Assembly: GCA_027019085.1 (NCBI GenBank)
Contig: JALUXG010000020.1
Coordinates: 1-64,000 of the forward strand
Length of the DNA stretch: 64,000 bases
Direction: 5' to 3'
From: Rhodanobacteraceae bacterium
GTDB lineage: Bacteria > Pseudomonadota > Gammaproteobacteria > Xanthomonadales > Rhodanobacteraceae
Shown here piece after piece: positions 16,234-24,841 of the stretch. Each line of letters opens with the position of its first letter. Positions within the stretch are counted from its first letter, which is position 1. The notes beneath the pieces are model-generated. The model did not search any database. It was not told the DNA's origin and saw only the letters and a list, made by a program, of their open reading frames with translations. The position numbers and the translations under genes are program-made.

Positions 16234-17304
16234 CTAGGACAGGCGTTCCAGGACACCGTTGATGGTGTCACGCAGTCGGCGCAGGCTGGCATTGCCACCG
16301 GTACGCAGTGTGATGCCGTTTTCGCCGTCGGCTGCACGTTGCAGGATGCGACGCATGCCTTCGATGGGCAGTGAAACGCGCCGGTGCATCAACAAGACCC
16401 AGCCCACCCCTATCGCTGCGAGAATAGCTATGCCGGCCAGGAATACATGGGTAGCCGGGGGCAAGATGGCATTCACATCGTGTGCACCGGGCGCGAGAAT
16501 GACCAGCGCGGCATGGCCGTCGCTGCTCGCGATCGGCTCTACCCATGCCAGGGCCACACCCCGGTCGACGGGCAGCTGAACGAAGTGTGCACCTTTCCGG
16601 TCATCGAGCACATCGGGATGCTTGCGGTTGAGGGCCCCCAGAACCGTGGGATCCAGACCTTTCGACAATGGCACCGAAACACCACTGCCGTTTCCCACGA
16701 CAATCCCGGCGCGGGTATGCGTAACCGAGCTCAGTTCCTCGAGCATGTCCGGCTTCACCCGGGTGGCGGCAATCAGGATTCCCTTGAGCGTATCGCCGCG
16801 AAGCAGCGGCTCGACAGCAACGCGCGTCAGCAACCCTTGTCCTGACCAGAATCCAGTTACGGCATGCCGGGTACGCAGGACCCGTTGTACCAGCGTGTCA
16901 TCGCGAAAATCCGTCGTACTGCGAAGCGGTATGCCGGATCGGGTCACAAGGTCGCCATGGGCATCAAGCACCATGGCGGCGTCGTATCCCTTGCGACGCT
17001 CGTCGAGAAGATTGTTGATGGATGCGCTGTCCACGGCTCCGCCCAGCCTGGGGCTGGGCAACAGGGATTGGGCGACATAGTCGACAAAGGCCGGGTCTGC
17101 AGCCAGCACATGGGCGCGCAGCGCCAGTTCCCGCATGTGGCTGCGTTGCAGAATGCCGGCAATCGCTGCGGCCTGCCTGTCCTGGTTGAGCAAGGCGCTT
17201 CTGGCCTCGATCCTGGCGTGTGCAATTACACCGGCAGCTGCGGCCACCGACAGGATGAGCACCCCAAGCAAGCCCAGGGCAAGGGAACGATACGCCGGGT
17301 TCAT
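16234..17304 (-). CDS. Membrane sensor with periplasmic Cache-like domain and HAMP, no output domain
   Basis: 356 residues. Membrane segment 1 spans about 8-30. A large periplasmic domain at about 31-283 (GYDAAMVLDAHGDLVTRSGIPL; AAMVL and GILIAATRV strands) is of double-sensor/Cache type. Membrane segment 2 is at about 286-306, and a HAMP-like linker at 307-356 (RRVSLPIEGMRRILQRAADGENGITL..RLRDTINGVLERL) ends the protein. No GGDEF, kinase or methyl-accepting domain follows. It may signal through a partner or be a shortened version of a longer sensor. Its ATG overlaps the cupredoxin lipoprotein gene by 4 bp, so it is the last gene of a four-gene operon. Confidence 0.75.
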   Translation of the reverse strand: MNPAYRSLALGLLGVLILSVAAAAGVIAHARIEARSALLNQDRQAAAIAGILQRSHMRELALRAHVLAADPAFVDYVAQSLLPSPRLGGAVDSASINNLLDERRKGYDAAMVLDAHGDLVTRSGIPLRSTTDFRDDTLVQRVLRTRHAVTGFWSGQGLLTRVAVEPLLRGDTLKGILIAATRVKPDMLEELSSVTHTRAGIVVGNGSGVSVPLSKGLDPTVLGALNRKHPDVLDDRKGAHFVQLPVDRGVALAWVEPIASSDGHAALVILAPGAHDVNAILPPATHVFLAGIAILAAIGVGWVLLMHRRVSLPIEGMRRILQRAADGENGITLRTGGNASLRRLRDTINGVLERLS

Positions 17305-18200
17305 GCGCCATTCCCGAGGTCAATCGTACTCTTCACCGCAGGCAGGGTGATGCGCAGACGCTGCTGGATCCTGCTGGACGGCATTGTGATGTGCTGCGAG
17401 CCGGGCATGCCGCGTGGATTCCAGAAATACAGTGTGCCGGAGACGTCGGGTACGTGACGCAGGCGAAAATGTCCCTTGCTTGATGCAACGGTTGCGTAAC
17501 GCGAGGGCACGACCAGGATGTTTCCCTTCATGTAGCGGTGGACATGGCAACTGATCAGCACCATCCCGGCTTGATCCATTTGATGGGTTTCGGACTGTTG
17601 GGCCGACTGGTATCCGAGGTCGAAGCTGGCTCCCGGCGTTACCGAGAAAACATTGTGGGTCACCTGGTCGAGGTTGGTGAAGGTCACGGTGCTGCCTACG
17701 GGCACCGCCAGCCATGCCGGGTCGAAATCACGGTTGTGCGTGTAGATCGTGGCCTTGACGGGCCGGGGGCGGTATGGCCCCTTGTCCGGAACGAAATACA
17801 CGACAGTGTGCCGGTAGTCGCCCGCCGTGACCTGTAGTCCCGCCGTTCCGGTCAGCTCGATGGAACCTTCAAGATCATGCGCTGCATGCGGCACGGGAGT
17901 AGTCGCGGTTCTACCGGTACGTGCCACGTGACTGGCATGCGTGCGTCGAATTGGTGGAGTGCGGTGCGCGCGATGGTGTTCGGTTGCATGCAGCACCGCT
18001 GGTGGAGGCAAAATGTCAGCGACGGACGTGGCTGCCGCCGGAACCGTCACGGGTTTCGCGGGTGGCGTGATGGTTGTGGCAAGAGCAACGGCTGCACTGG
18101 ATGGCGTGCTTGCGGGGCGATGAAGGGCAGCAGCCCGGTTTCCCGCACAGCCGGCCAGAACGAGCGTCGTGCAGGCGAGCAGGAACATGCGATGGGTCAT
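17301..18200 (-). CDS. Cupredoxin-domain lipoprotein (methylamine-utilization-protein-like)
   Basis: 299 residues from ATG 18200, with AGGGGAA upstream. The lipobox is LAGC at 15-18 (lipidated Cys18). A His/Pro/Ala-rich linker spans about 20-110. A plastocyanin-like domain follows at about 112-232, then a second beta-rich segment. Predicted type-1 copper ligands are His182 (THNVF), Cys218, His221 and Met224 (CHVHRYM). It is probably an electron carrier or copper-dependent redox sensor anchored in the envelope. Similar proteins are often labelled methylamine utilization protein, but no amine dehydrogenase genes are present here. It sits between the exported hemoglobin and the Cache-HAMP sensor. 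Confidence 0.8.
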   Translation of the reverse strand: MTHRMFLLACTTLVLAGCAGNRAAALHRPASTPSSAAVALATTITPPAKPVTVPAAATSVADILPPPAVLHATEHHRAHRTPPIRRTHASHVARTGRTATTPVPHAAHDLEGSIELTGTAGLQVTAGDYRHTVVYFVPDKGPYRPRPVKATIYTHNRDFDPAWLAVPVGSTVTFTNLDQVTHNVFSVTPGASFDLGYQSAQQSETHQMDQAGMVLISCHVHRYMKGNILVVPSRYATVASSKGHFRLRHVPDVSGTLYFWNPRGMPGSQHITMPSSRIQQRLRITLPAVKSTIDLGNGA

Positions 18201-18266
18201 GACGGATTCCCCTGATTGCGTGATGGGCACGCCCGGGCATGTGGCCCGGGCATGCCGCCTGTGTGG

Positions 18267-18767
18267 CTACTTCTCGATGATTACCTTGTGCATCGGTGCC
18301 AGTTTGGCGAGCAGCCTGTTTTGCGCGTGGAACGGGACGTCGTGTTTTGTCATCGCCTTTTGCAGGTCCTCGACGAGTGCATTGAAATCCGCACGCGTGA
18401 TGCCCAGACCGCGATGCGCTTCTGCCATGCTCGCCCCGGTATAGGTGCATGGCCCGTCCAGGATCACGCAGAACTGGTCCACCAGTTCACGCTTGATGCG
18501 TTCGCGGTCAACGCGTGCAAAGAAGGGATGCGTGCGTGGATCGGCCATCAGGTTGATCATGAAATCATTGACGATCGCCTTCAGGCCCGGCTTGCCGCCG
18601 AATTCGGCGAAATACGGTTTCAGGGCCGGGTCGCGCGGTGCCGATGCGGCCATCTGGCGAGCTTGCATGGCGCTTGATGTCTGCCCCGGCATCTGTTGGG
18701 CGTGAAGAGACAGCGCCAACAGGCATCCGCAGGCGACAAGTGCTGTTTTGAGGTATGGAGTTTGCAT
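18267..18767 (-). CDS. Exported group I truncated hemoglobin
   Basis: 166 residues from ATG 18767, with AAGGA upstream. A signal peptide spans 1-23 (ends SLHAQQ) and a linker 24-45. The 2/2 globin domain at about 48-165 has FGGKPGLKAIVNDF, ADPRTHPFFARVD, the GGP-like GPCTYTG (105-111) and the proximal heme ligand His118 in MAEAHRGLGI. Group I truncated hemoglobins bind O2 or NO and can act as NO dioxygenases. Two Cys (100 and 107) in the globin domain could form a disulfide in the periplasm. Secretion is unusual for the family. It sits in an operon with a DUF3034 protein upstream and a cupredoxin lipoprotein downstream. Confidence 0.88.
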   Translation of the reverse strand: MQTPYLKTALVACGCLLALSLHAQQMPGQTSSAMQARQMAASAPRDPALKPYFAEFGGKPGLKAIVNDFMINLMADPRTHPFFARVDRERIKRELVDQFCVILDGPCTYTGASMAEAHRGLGITRADFNALVEDLQKAMTKHDVPFHAQNRLLAKLAPMHKVIIEK

Positions 18768-18797
18768 GATGGAGTCCTTTGTCTGTGCGCGGGGCAT

Positions 18798-19700
18798 TCA
18801 GAATCCGACCTGTACGGAGGCGTACACGCCACGTTGGTGGTTCTTGATGACGATGTTGCCGAGATTGGCGTAGGCCAGCGTGAACGAAACATGCTTGGTC
18901 GGAGCCCAGGCTATGAAGGCGTCGTACCAGTTGTCTTCCCTGGCGATGCCGAGGTTGTTGGGTTTTTGCCGGTACTCGGCGCCGATGGCGATCTTGCGGC
19001 TCAGCAGGTAGGCCAGCGACCCTTCGAATTCGGCCTGGTAGGCGTTGTGCTTGTCGCCGCCGAAACCGAGGATTCCGATCTGGTTGGCCTTGGTGAAACG
19101 CACCGTGACATTGGCCAGCAGACTCTGCGCCAGGTACAGCTTGGTTGCGCTGATGTAGTAGTCGTTGCCCGTGGCGCTCTTTGCACCCACGAACTTGACG
19201 ATGGCTTCCTGGTTGTTCTGCTTGTGCTGGATGCCGACCGACACCTGGGGAATCCAGCTGTCCTGGTCAAGCACTGCGTCGCCGAACAGGCGGACCTTGA
19301 TGCCGTATACGTTCTGCCGGAAGGTGAAGCCGTTCCCCAGTCCGAGCAGGCCGCCGACTTTCTCGGTATTGAAGCGTTGCTGGGCTACCGAAAACTCGAC
19401 CCGGTTGTAGAAGCCGATCAATGCACCGGCCACATCCATGTGGTAGTCGGGCAGCTGCACCCGCGTATAGAAAGCATTGGCGCCAATCTGGTCGTTGGTG
19501 CCGTAGCCACCGATCACGGCCCATGGGGTCAGCCCGCCTCCGGCTGCACCGCCAATCTCGCTGACACCTCCGGTCAGCAACAGCTTGCCTCCGGTATTCG
19601 TTGCAGGGGTGTCCGCGGCGAGGGTGCTGCCCGCTGAAAAGAAGCCGGCAAGTAACAGAGCGGCGCAGAGCGCCGTACGATTCGTGCGAAATGTATGCAT
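18798..19700 (-). CDS. DUF3034 family exported protein
   Basis: 300 residues from ATG 19700, with AAGGGAGA upstream. The signal peptide is 1-28. The mature protein is beta-rich, with alternating polar/aromatic strands (VRLFGDAVL, SWIPQVSVGIQHK, AEFEGSLAYLLSRKIAIGAEY) and ends GVYASVQVGF. The terminal aromatic is typical of outer-membrane beta-barrels. I recognise the family as DUF3034, of unknown function. It is the first gene of the operon continuing into the truncated hemoglobin, cupredoxin lipoprotein and Cache-HAMP sensor, so it may be the outer-membrane channel or anchor of that system. Confidence 0.75.
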   Translation of the reverse strand: MHTFRTNRTALCAALLLAGFFSAGSTLAADTPATNTGGKLLLTGGVSEIGGAAGGGLTPWAVIGGYGTNDQIGANAFYTRVQLPDYHMDVAGALIGFYNRVEFSVAQQRFNTEKVGGLLGLGNGFTFRQNVYGIKVRLFGDAVLDQDSWIPQVSVGIQHKQNNQEAIVKFVGAKSATGNDYYISATKLYLAQSLLANVTVRFTKANQIGILGFGGDKHNAYQAEFEGSLAYLLSRKIAIGAEYRQKPNNLGIAREDNWYDAFIAWAPTKHVSFTLAYANLGNIVIKNHQRGVYASVQVGF

Positions 19701-20172
19701 GTGGGTCTCCCTTGACACCGCGCCAGCGGTGCATTCACGTGTAGATACGTAGTGAATCGTGCTTTGGATGCACGCAGGGTATGGATGGGTCCCGGGTGGC
19801 CGGAAATGGCGCGCAGCCGGGGGATTCAGGTGCGGGTGATGGTGCCCTGGGCAGGGACTGGCCCCGTGGGCTGGCCGGTCGGCATACTTTCGGGAGTTCT
19901 ACCGAGACCGCCAGCAAGTCCCTGGCCTGTACCCGGCTTGCCAGGACCGCGGATATCGGGAGGCTGACGACCCTGTTCGGGGCGAATACTCCAAGCGATA
20001 CCGGTTGTGGCCCGGCGGGATTGCGCATTCGGCCGTCAACTTCGGGTCGTTGGTTGCCCGTAAGGGACGGTCAGTGCAGATCGCAGGTGCAGTGGGCGGC
20101 GGCCTTGCGTCCCGGGAGTGTCATTGCTTCGAGCACAGAATGACAGTCGGGGATCTCGATCGAATCCAGCCT
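19701..20172. other. 472-bp intergenic region upstream of the DUF3034 operon
   Basis: No supported gene. The region holds the presumed promoter of the DUF3034 operon (minus strand) and the 3' flank of parE. A short inverted pair, TGTCATT (20119-20125) and AATGACA (20139-20145), lies 28 bp beyond the parE stop codon but has no T-run. An open minus-strand frame of 97 codons (19735-20028) has Pro/Arg-rich shadow composition and no ribosome binding site, and was not accepted. No clear -10/-35 pair was identified. Confidence 0.5.
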
Positions 20173-22062
20173 TCAGACTTCCAGCGAAGCCAGGTCACCC
20201 TTGTTCTCCAGCCATGCCTTGCGGTCGCTGGCCCGTTTGCGCGCCAGCAGCATGTCCATGACCTGCGCGGTGCCGTCGCCGTCGTCGACGGTCAGTTGCA
20301 CCAGGCGGCGGGTGTCGGGGTGGATGGTCGATTCGCGCAATTGCGACGGGTTCATTTCACCGAGGCCCTTGAATCGGGTCACCGATATCTGGCCCTTCAG
20401 TTTCTCGCGTTCGACGCGTTCGAGCAGGATGCGTTTTTCCTCCTCGTCCAGGCAGTAGAACACCTGCTTGCCCACGTCCACGCGGAACAGTGGTGGCATG
20501 GCCACGAAAATGTGGCCTTCCTTGACCAGGGCGGGGAAGTGCCTGAGGAACAGCGCCGACAGCAGGGTGGCAATGTGCAGGCCGTCCGAGTCGGCATCGG
20601 CCAGGATGATGACCTTGCCGTAGCGCAGGCCGTCCAGATCGTCCTTGCCGGGATCGCAGCCGATGGCGACGGCCAGGTCGTGCACCTCGTTGGAGGCCAG
20701 CACGCCAGTCGACTCGACCTCCCAGGTGTTGAGGATCTTGCCGCGCAGCGGGAGGATCGCCTGGTAGTCCTTGTCACGCGCCTGCTTGGCGCTGCCGCCG
20801 GCCGAGTCGCCCTCGACCAGGAACAGTTCGGTACGGGTCAGGTCCGTCGCCGCGCAGTCGGCCAGCTTGCCGGGCAGGGCGGGACCCTGGGTGATCTTCT
20901 TGCGTACTACCTTCCTGGCCGCCTTCAGGCGCGCGCTGGCGTGCTCGATGGCAAGCTGGGCGATGCGCTCGCCATCCGCGACGTGCTGGTTGAGCCACAG
21001 CGTGAAGGCGTCGTGCACGGCGTTCTCCACCAGCGCCGCGGCGGGGCGCGAGGACAGGCGTTCCTTGGTCTGGCCGGCGAACTGCGGGTCGCGCATCTTC
21101 ACGCTGAGCACGAAGGCCAGGCGTTCCCACACATCTTCCGGCGCCAGCTTCACGCCGCGCGGCAGCAGGTTGCGCAGGTCGCAGAACCCGCGCAAGGCAT
21201 TGGTCAGCCCGGTGCGCAGGCCGTTGACGTGGGTGCCGCCCTGCACCGTGGGAATCAGGTTGACGTAGGACTCCTGTACCAGATCGCCCTCGACTACCCA
21301 GGCGAAGGCCGTATCGACGGTTTCCTGCTCGCGTTCGCTGTGCTGGACAAGCAGCTCGGCAGGAAGGGTTTCGCTGCCGTCCAGTTCGCTCCCGAGGTAG
21401 TCGGCCAGGCCGTCCTCGTAATGCCACTCGCAGGTTTCGCCGCTTGCTTCATCCAGGAGGCGTACGTTGAGTCCTGCGCAAAGTACCGCCTTTGCGCGCA
21501 GAAGATGCTTGAGCCTTGGAAGGGAAATCCTTGAAGAATCGAAATATTTCTGGTCCGGCCAGAAACGCAAAGTAGTACCGGTATTGCGTTTGCCGACACT
21601 GCCGGTGATCTCCAGGTCGGATACCCTTTCGCCGTCGGCAAAGGCCATGCGGTAGGCGTTGCCATCACGTCGAATGTCGACTTCGAGTTTTTTTGACAGC
21701 GCATTGACCACCGATACGCCGACCCCATGCAGGCCGCCGGAGAAGGCGTAGTTCCTGTCCGAGAACTTGCCGCCCGCATGCAGGCGAGTGAGGATCAGCT
21801 CCACCCCGGACACGCCTTCCTCCGGGTGAATGTCGACCGGCATGCCACGACCGTCGTCGCTGACGCCGACCGAACCGTCCTTGTACACCGTGACCTCGAC
21901 ATTCCGTGCATGGCCAGCAAGCGCCTCGTCGACCGAATTGTCGATGACCTCCTGCGCGAGATGGTTCGGGCGCGTGGTGTCGGTATACATGCCTGGTCGG
22001 CGCTTGACAGGGTCCAGACCGGAGAGGACTTCGATGTCCGCGGCGTTGTATCGGCTGCTCAT
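20173..22062 (-). CDS. parE: DNA topoisomerase IV subunit B
   Basis: 629 residues from ATG 22062 (MSSRYNAADIEVL). GHKL ATPase motifs are EVIDNSVDEALAG, DDGRGMPVDIHP and GLHGVGVSVVNAL. The transducer domain is followed by the TOPRIM signature FLVEGDSAGGSAKQARD and the metal site DADSDGLHIATLL. The C-terminal motif is FKGLGEMNPSQLRE. The length of about 630 fits ParE rather than GyrB (about 800). It works with ParC to decatenate chromosomes. An open frame extends 42 codons upstream without similarity. The region coding residues near LRFWPDQKYFDSSRISLPRLK uses unusually AT-rich codons. Confidence 0.94.
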   Translation of the reverse strand: MSSRYNAADIEVLSGLDPVKRRPGMYTDTTRPNHLAQEVIDNSVDEALAGHARNVEVTVYKDGSVGVSDDGRGMPVDIHPEEGVSGVELILTRLHAGGKFSDRNYAFSGGLHGVGVSVVNALSKKLEVDIRRDGNAYRMAFADGERVSDLEITGSVGKRNTGTTLRFWPDQKYFDSSRISLPRLKHLLRAKAVLCAGLNVRLLDEASGETCEWHYEDGLADYLGSELDGSETLPAELLVQHSEREQETVDTAFAWVVEGDLVQESYVNLIPTVQGGTHVNGLRTGLTNALRGFCDLRNLLPRGVKLAPEDVWERLAFVLSVKMRDPQFAGQTKERLSSRPAAALVENAVHDAFTLWLNQHVADGERIAQLAIEHASARLKAARKVVRKKITQGPALPGKLADCAATDLTRTELFLVEGDSAGGSAKQARDKDYQAILPLRGKILNTWEVESTGVLASNEVHDLAVAIGCDPGKDDLDGLRYGKVIILADADSDGLHIATLLSALFLRHFPALVKEGHIFVAMPPLFRVDVGKQVFYCLDEEEKRILLERVEREKLKGQISVTRFKGLGEMNPSQLRESTIHPDTRRLVQLTVDDGDGTAQVMDMLLARKRASDRKAWLENKGDLASLEV

Positions 22063-22272
22063 GAAGGTGTGTTCAGTGTTCGTTTCGAATGGCGCTGCAG
22101 CATGGCCAGCGCGGCTTTGCGGGTCAAGTCGAGTGTACGCGCACCGCGAGTATGTCTGCCCGATGAACGCGACATGGATTGCGTTCAATGTCTGTTCGGG
22201 TTGCGTTGCCTAGGGTGATTCCCGCGGTTCACCAACGGGCCGCGTCAGACTTGAAGCTCGAGGAGAATCCAG

Positions 22273-22947
22273 ATGAACAACAAGATGCTTTCTACCGTGC
22301 TCGTTCTCAGTACCGGCCTGCTGGCTGCGCCGGTTTTCGCCCAGGTGTCCCTGGGGGGCGGTGCCGCCGGTCAGGTGATTGGCCAGGTGGGTGGTCAGGT
22401 TGGTGGCATGGGTCAGGTCGGCGGCAATGCTGCCGGCGACATCCATGCCAATACTGCAGGTGCGATGAACCGCGTCAACCAGACTGCACACATGAGCGCC
22501 CGCGAGGCAGCCGCTGCCAAGGCAGAAGCGGCCAGGGCCAAGGCCCGGGCGAGTGAGCGCGCCCGCTCGGATGTGGCCGCTACCCGCAAGCGCGCCCATG
22601 GCACTGTTGACACCGCCGGACGCGTGTTCGGCAAGGCTTCCACGCGGGCCAGGGGTTCGGCCGCAGCCACGGGTCGTGCCGTCGGCCATGCCTCCAGCCG
22701 GGCCGGGGGCACTGTCCGCTCGGCCTCGCTTCCGCGAGCCAGCACGCAGGGCATGACGCACATGTCCGCGCAGGGTTCCGCGCAGTCCATGCACGCCCTG
22801 GATGCCAACAAGACCGGTGTCAAGGCCAGCGGCAGCGGTTCGGCGAACGGCTCGGCACATGCCAGGGCCGATCGTTCCGGTGCACATGCCGATGCACGCA
22901 CCCATGCGCGTGCACATGGCAGTGCGTCGGTTCGCAGCGGAGGCTGA
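22273..22947 (+). CDS. Ala/Gly/Ser-rich secreted protein of unknown function
   Basis: 224 residues with AGGAGA 7 bp before ATG 22273. The signal peptide is 1-23 (LLAAPVFAQ). Next come Gly/Val/Gln repeats (QVIGQVGGQVGGMGQVGG, about 34-51), a charged Ala/Arg/Lys helix (REAAAAKAEAARAKARASERARS, about 77-99), and a low-complexity Ser/Gly/His/Ala tail. There is no catalytic motif and no Cys in the mature part. The composition suggests a surface or periplasmic structural protein, or an unfolded basic protein binding DNA or polyanions. It is a real gene: good ribosome binding site, signal peptide and a strong terminator right after it. I do not recognise a family. Confidence 0.65.
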   Translation: MNNKMLSTVLVLSTGLLAAPVFAQVSLGGGAAGQVIGQVGGQVGGMGQVGGNAAGDIHANTAGAMNRVNQTAHMSAREAAAAKAEAARAKARASERARSDVAATRKRAHGTVDTAGRVFGKASTRARGSAAATGRAVGHASSRAGGTVRSASLPRASTQGMTHMSAQGSAQSMHALDANKTGVKASGSGSANGSAHARADRSGAHADARTHARAHGSASVRSGG

Positions 22948-22968
22948 TGGACGCAGTTCACGAAGGAC

Positions 22969-23004
22969 CATGCGCCCGGCATGATGCCGGGCGCATGTTT
23001 GTTT
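22969..23004 (+). terminator. Rho-independent terminator after the Ala-rich secreted protein
   Basis: Stem CATGCGCCCGGCAT (22969-22982) pairs with ATGCCGGGCGCATG (22984-22997), followed by TTTGTTT on the plus strand. It lies 22 bp after the stop codon and just before the 3' end of the convergent pepP gene. It probably also limits read-through from that side, although the minus-strand T-run is poor. Confidence 0.75.
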
Positions 23005-23009
23005 GGGGC

Positions 23010-24809
23010 TCACACCGGCGCGCAACGTGCCTTGAGCCAGGCGCGGTCGACGTCGTCAAGCAGGGGAGACAAGGCCGCGCACACTGTGCGGTGGTAGTCG
23101 TTCAGCCAGTCGCGTTCGTCGGGAGCAAGCAGGGAAGGATCCAGCGCACGGGTGTCGATCGGGCAAAGAGTCAGCGTCTCGAACCGATGAAAGCAGCCGA
23201 ATTCTGTTTTTGTCCCGTTTCGTACCACGGCAAGGTTTTCATGGCGGATGCCGTAGCGACCGGGCTTGTACAGCCCCGGCTCGATCGAGGTGATCATGCC
23301 CGGCTCCAGCGCAACCAGTGCCCCGCCCGCAACGGGCGGGCGAATGCTGTGCGGTCCTTCGTGGACGTTCAGGAAATAACCCACGCCATGGCCGGTACCG
23401 TGGCCGTACTCGGCCCCCTCGGCCCAGATCGGCGCCCGCGCCAGCGCATCCAGTTGCGGTCCGCTGACTCCGGCCGGGAAGCGGGCACGGCTGAGGGCGA
23501 TCATGCCCTTGAGCACCACGGTGCAGTCGCGGCGTTGTTCGGCGGTGGTCGGGCCGAAGGCCCACATGCGGGTGATGTCGGTGGTGCCGCCCTGGTACTG
23601 GCCGCCTGAATCGACCAGCAGCAGCCCTTCGGCCTTCAGTTGCGCGTGATGTTCGGGCGTGGCGCAGTAGTGCGGCAGCGCGCCGTTGGCCATGTAACCG
23701 GCAATGGTTCCGAAGCTTTCGCTGACAAAGGCCGGGCGTTGCGAACGCTTCTCGCGCAGGATGTCGGCCACGTCCAGTTCGGTCAGCGCTTCGCCGGCAA
23801 GCAGCCGGCGTTCGATCTCGTGCATGCCCTGCACCAGCGCGGCACCATCCTCGCGCATGGTGGCGCGGATGTGATCGATTTCGGCATCGCTCTTGATGGC
23901 CTTCATGGCGGTCGAGGGGTTGGCGCGTTCAATGGTCCTGACGCCGTCGGCAAGCGCATCGGTCACATCAACCACTACCCGGGCCGGATCGAACATGATG
24001 CCTGCATCGGCGGGCAGGGTGCCCAGGACCTGGGCAAGGTCGCCGTAATCGCGCAGACGGATGCCATCCTCTTCAAGTTCCGCAGCCTGTCCAGGAGCCA
24101 CCTTGGAAAGATCGACGAACAGCGTGCTGCCATTGGTGTCGATCAGCAGGTGGCAGAGGAATACCGGGTTGTAGGTCACATCACTGCCGCGCAGTCCGGT
24201 GATCCAGGCGATATCGTCCAGGCTGGACAGCAGGTGGTGGGTGGCGCCTTGCCTGGTCATCTGTGTGCGGATGTGTTCGAGCCGCTCACGACGGGTGCCG
24301 GTCGTCCACGCCGGATCCTGGGCATGGACAGGGGAGTGGGGAAGCGCAGGTCGCTGTTCCCACACGGCACCGGGAAGGTCGAGATCCGTGCGCAGGTTCA
24401 TGCCGGCGGCCTTGAGACGGCTGCGCAGGCTGCGGGCGCCAGCCAGGGAAATGCAGTCCCCGCTGACGGCGACCACGGCCTGGCCCTCCAGGCGCTCGAT
24501 GAGGTCGTCGACATGCTCGGCGGCATGCGCTACCCGCTGTCGCATCAAGTCGATTCCGCTGCCATCCAGTTGGCGTTCGGCCTGTTCAAAATAGCGCGAA
24601 TCGGTCCACAGGCCGGCGAAATCGTCGGTCACGACCAGGGTGCCGGCCGAGCCGTCGAATCCGGAGAGCCAGGCCCTTGCCTGCCAGTGTTCGGGAAGGT
24701 ACTCGGACAGGTGGGGGTCGGCGCTGGGCACGATGCAGGCCTGGACAGCGTGCTCGCGCATGGCCGAGCGCAGCGCCTTGATGCGGGTGATGATTGGCTT
24801 GTCGTTCAT
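23010..24809 (-). CDS. pepP: Xaa-Pro aminopeptidase (M24B, three-domain aminopeptidase P)
   Basis: 599 residues from ATG 24809. Two creatinase-like N-terminal domains precede the M24 pita-bread domain. Metal ligands are seen in VDSGGQYQGGTTDITRM (two Asp), GHGTGHGVGYFLNVHEGP (His), GMITSIEPGLY (Glu) and GIRHENLAVV (Glu). A C-terminal tail of about 60 residues matches the long aminopeptidase P type (about 600 residues, as in eukaryotic XPNPEP1) rather than the 440-residue E. coli PepP. It removes N-terminal residues preceding proline and uses Mn2+/Zn2+. Likely cytosolic; no signal peptide. Confidence 0.9.
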   Translation of the reverse strand: MNDKPIITRIKALRSAMREHAVQACIVPSADPHLSEYLPEHWQARAWLSGFDGSAGTLVVTDDFAGLWTDSRYFEQAERQLDGSGIDLMRQRVAHAAEHVDDLIERLEGQAVVAVSGDCISLAGARSLRSRLKAAGMNLRTDLDLPGAVWEQRPALPHSPVHAQDPAWTTGTRRERLEHIRTQMTRQGATHHLLSSLDDIAWITGLRGSDVTYNPVFLCHLLIDTNGSTLFVDLSKVAPGQAAELEEDGIRLRDYGDLAQVLGTLPADAGIMFDPARVVVDVTDALADGVRTIERANPSTAMKAIKSDAEIDHIRATMREDGAALVQGMHEIERRLLAGEALTELDVADILREKRSQRPAFVSESFGTIAGYMANGALPHYCATPEHHAQLKAEGLLLVDSGGQYQGGTTDITRMWAFGPTTAEQRRDCTVVLKGMIALSRARFPAGVSGPQLDALARAPIWAEGAEYGHGTGHGVGYFLNVHEGPHSIRPPVAGGALVALEPGMITSIEPGLYKPGRYGIRHENLAVVRNGTKTEFGCFHRFETLTLCPIDTRALDPSLLAPDERDWLNDYHRTVCAALSPLLDDVDRAWLKARCAPV

Positions 24810-24841
24810 CCCTCTCATGCTACCAGCGCACGGGCAGGGAT

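Noticed and set aside
17301-18200. Methylamine utilization pathway
   Set aside because: The common product name of the cupredoxin lipoprotein family suggests it, but no methylamine dehydrogenase or mau gene is present; the name was not used as a function.
19735-20028. 97-codon minus-strand frame in the gap before the DUF3034 operon
   Set aside because: Pro/Ser/Arg-rich, no ribosome binding site, no motif. Treated as chance in a GC-rich region.
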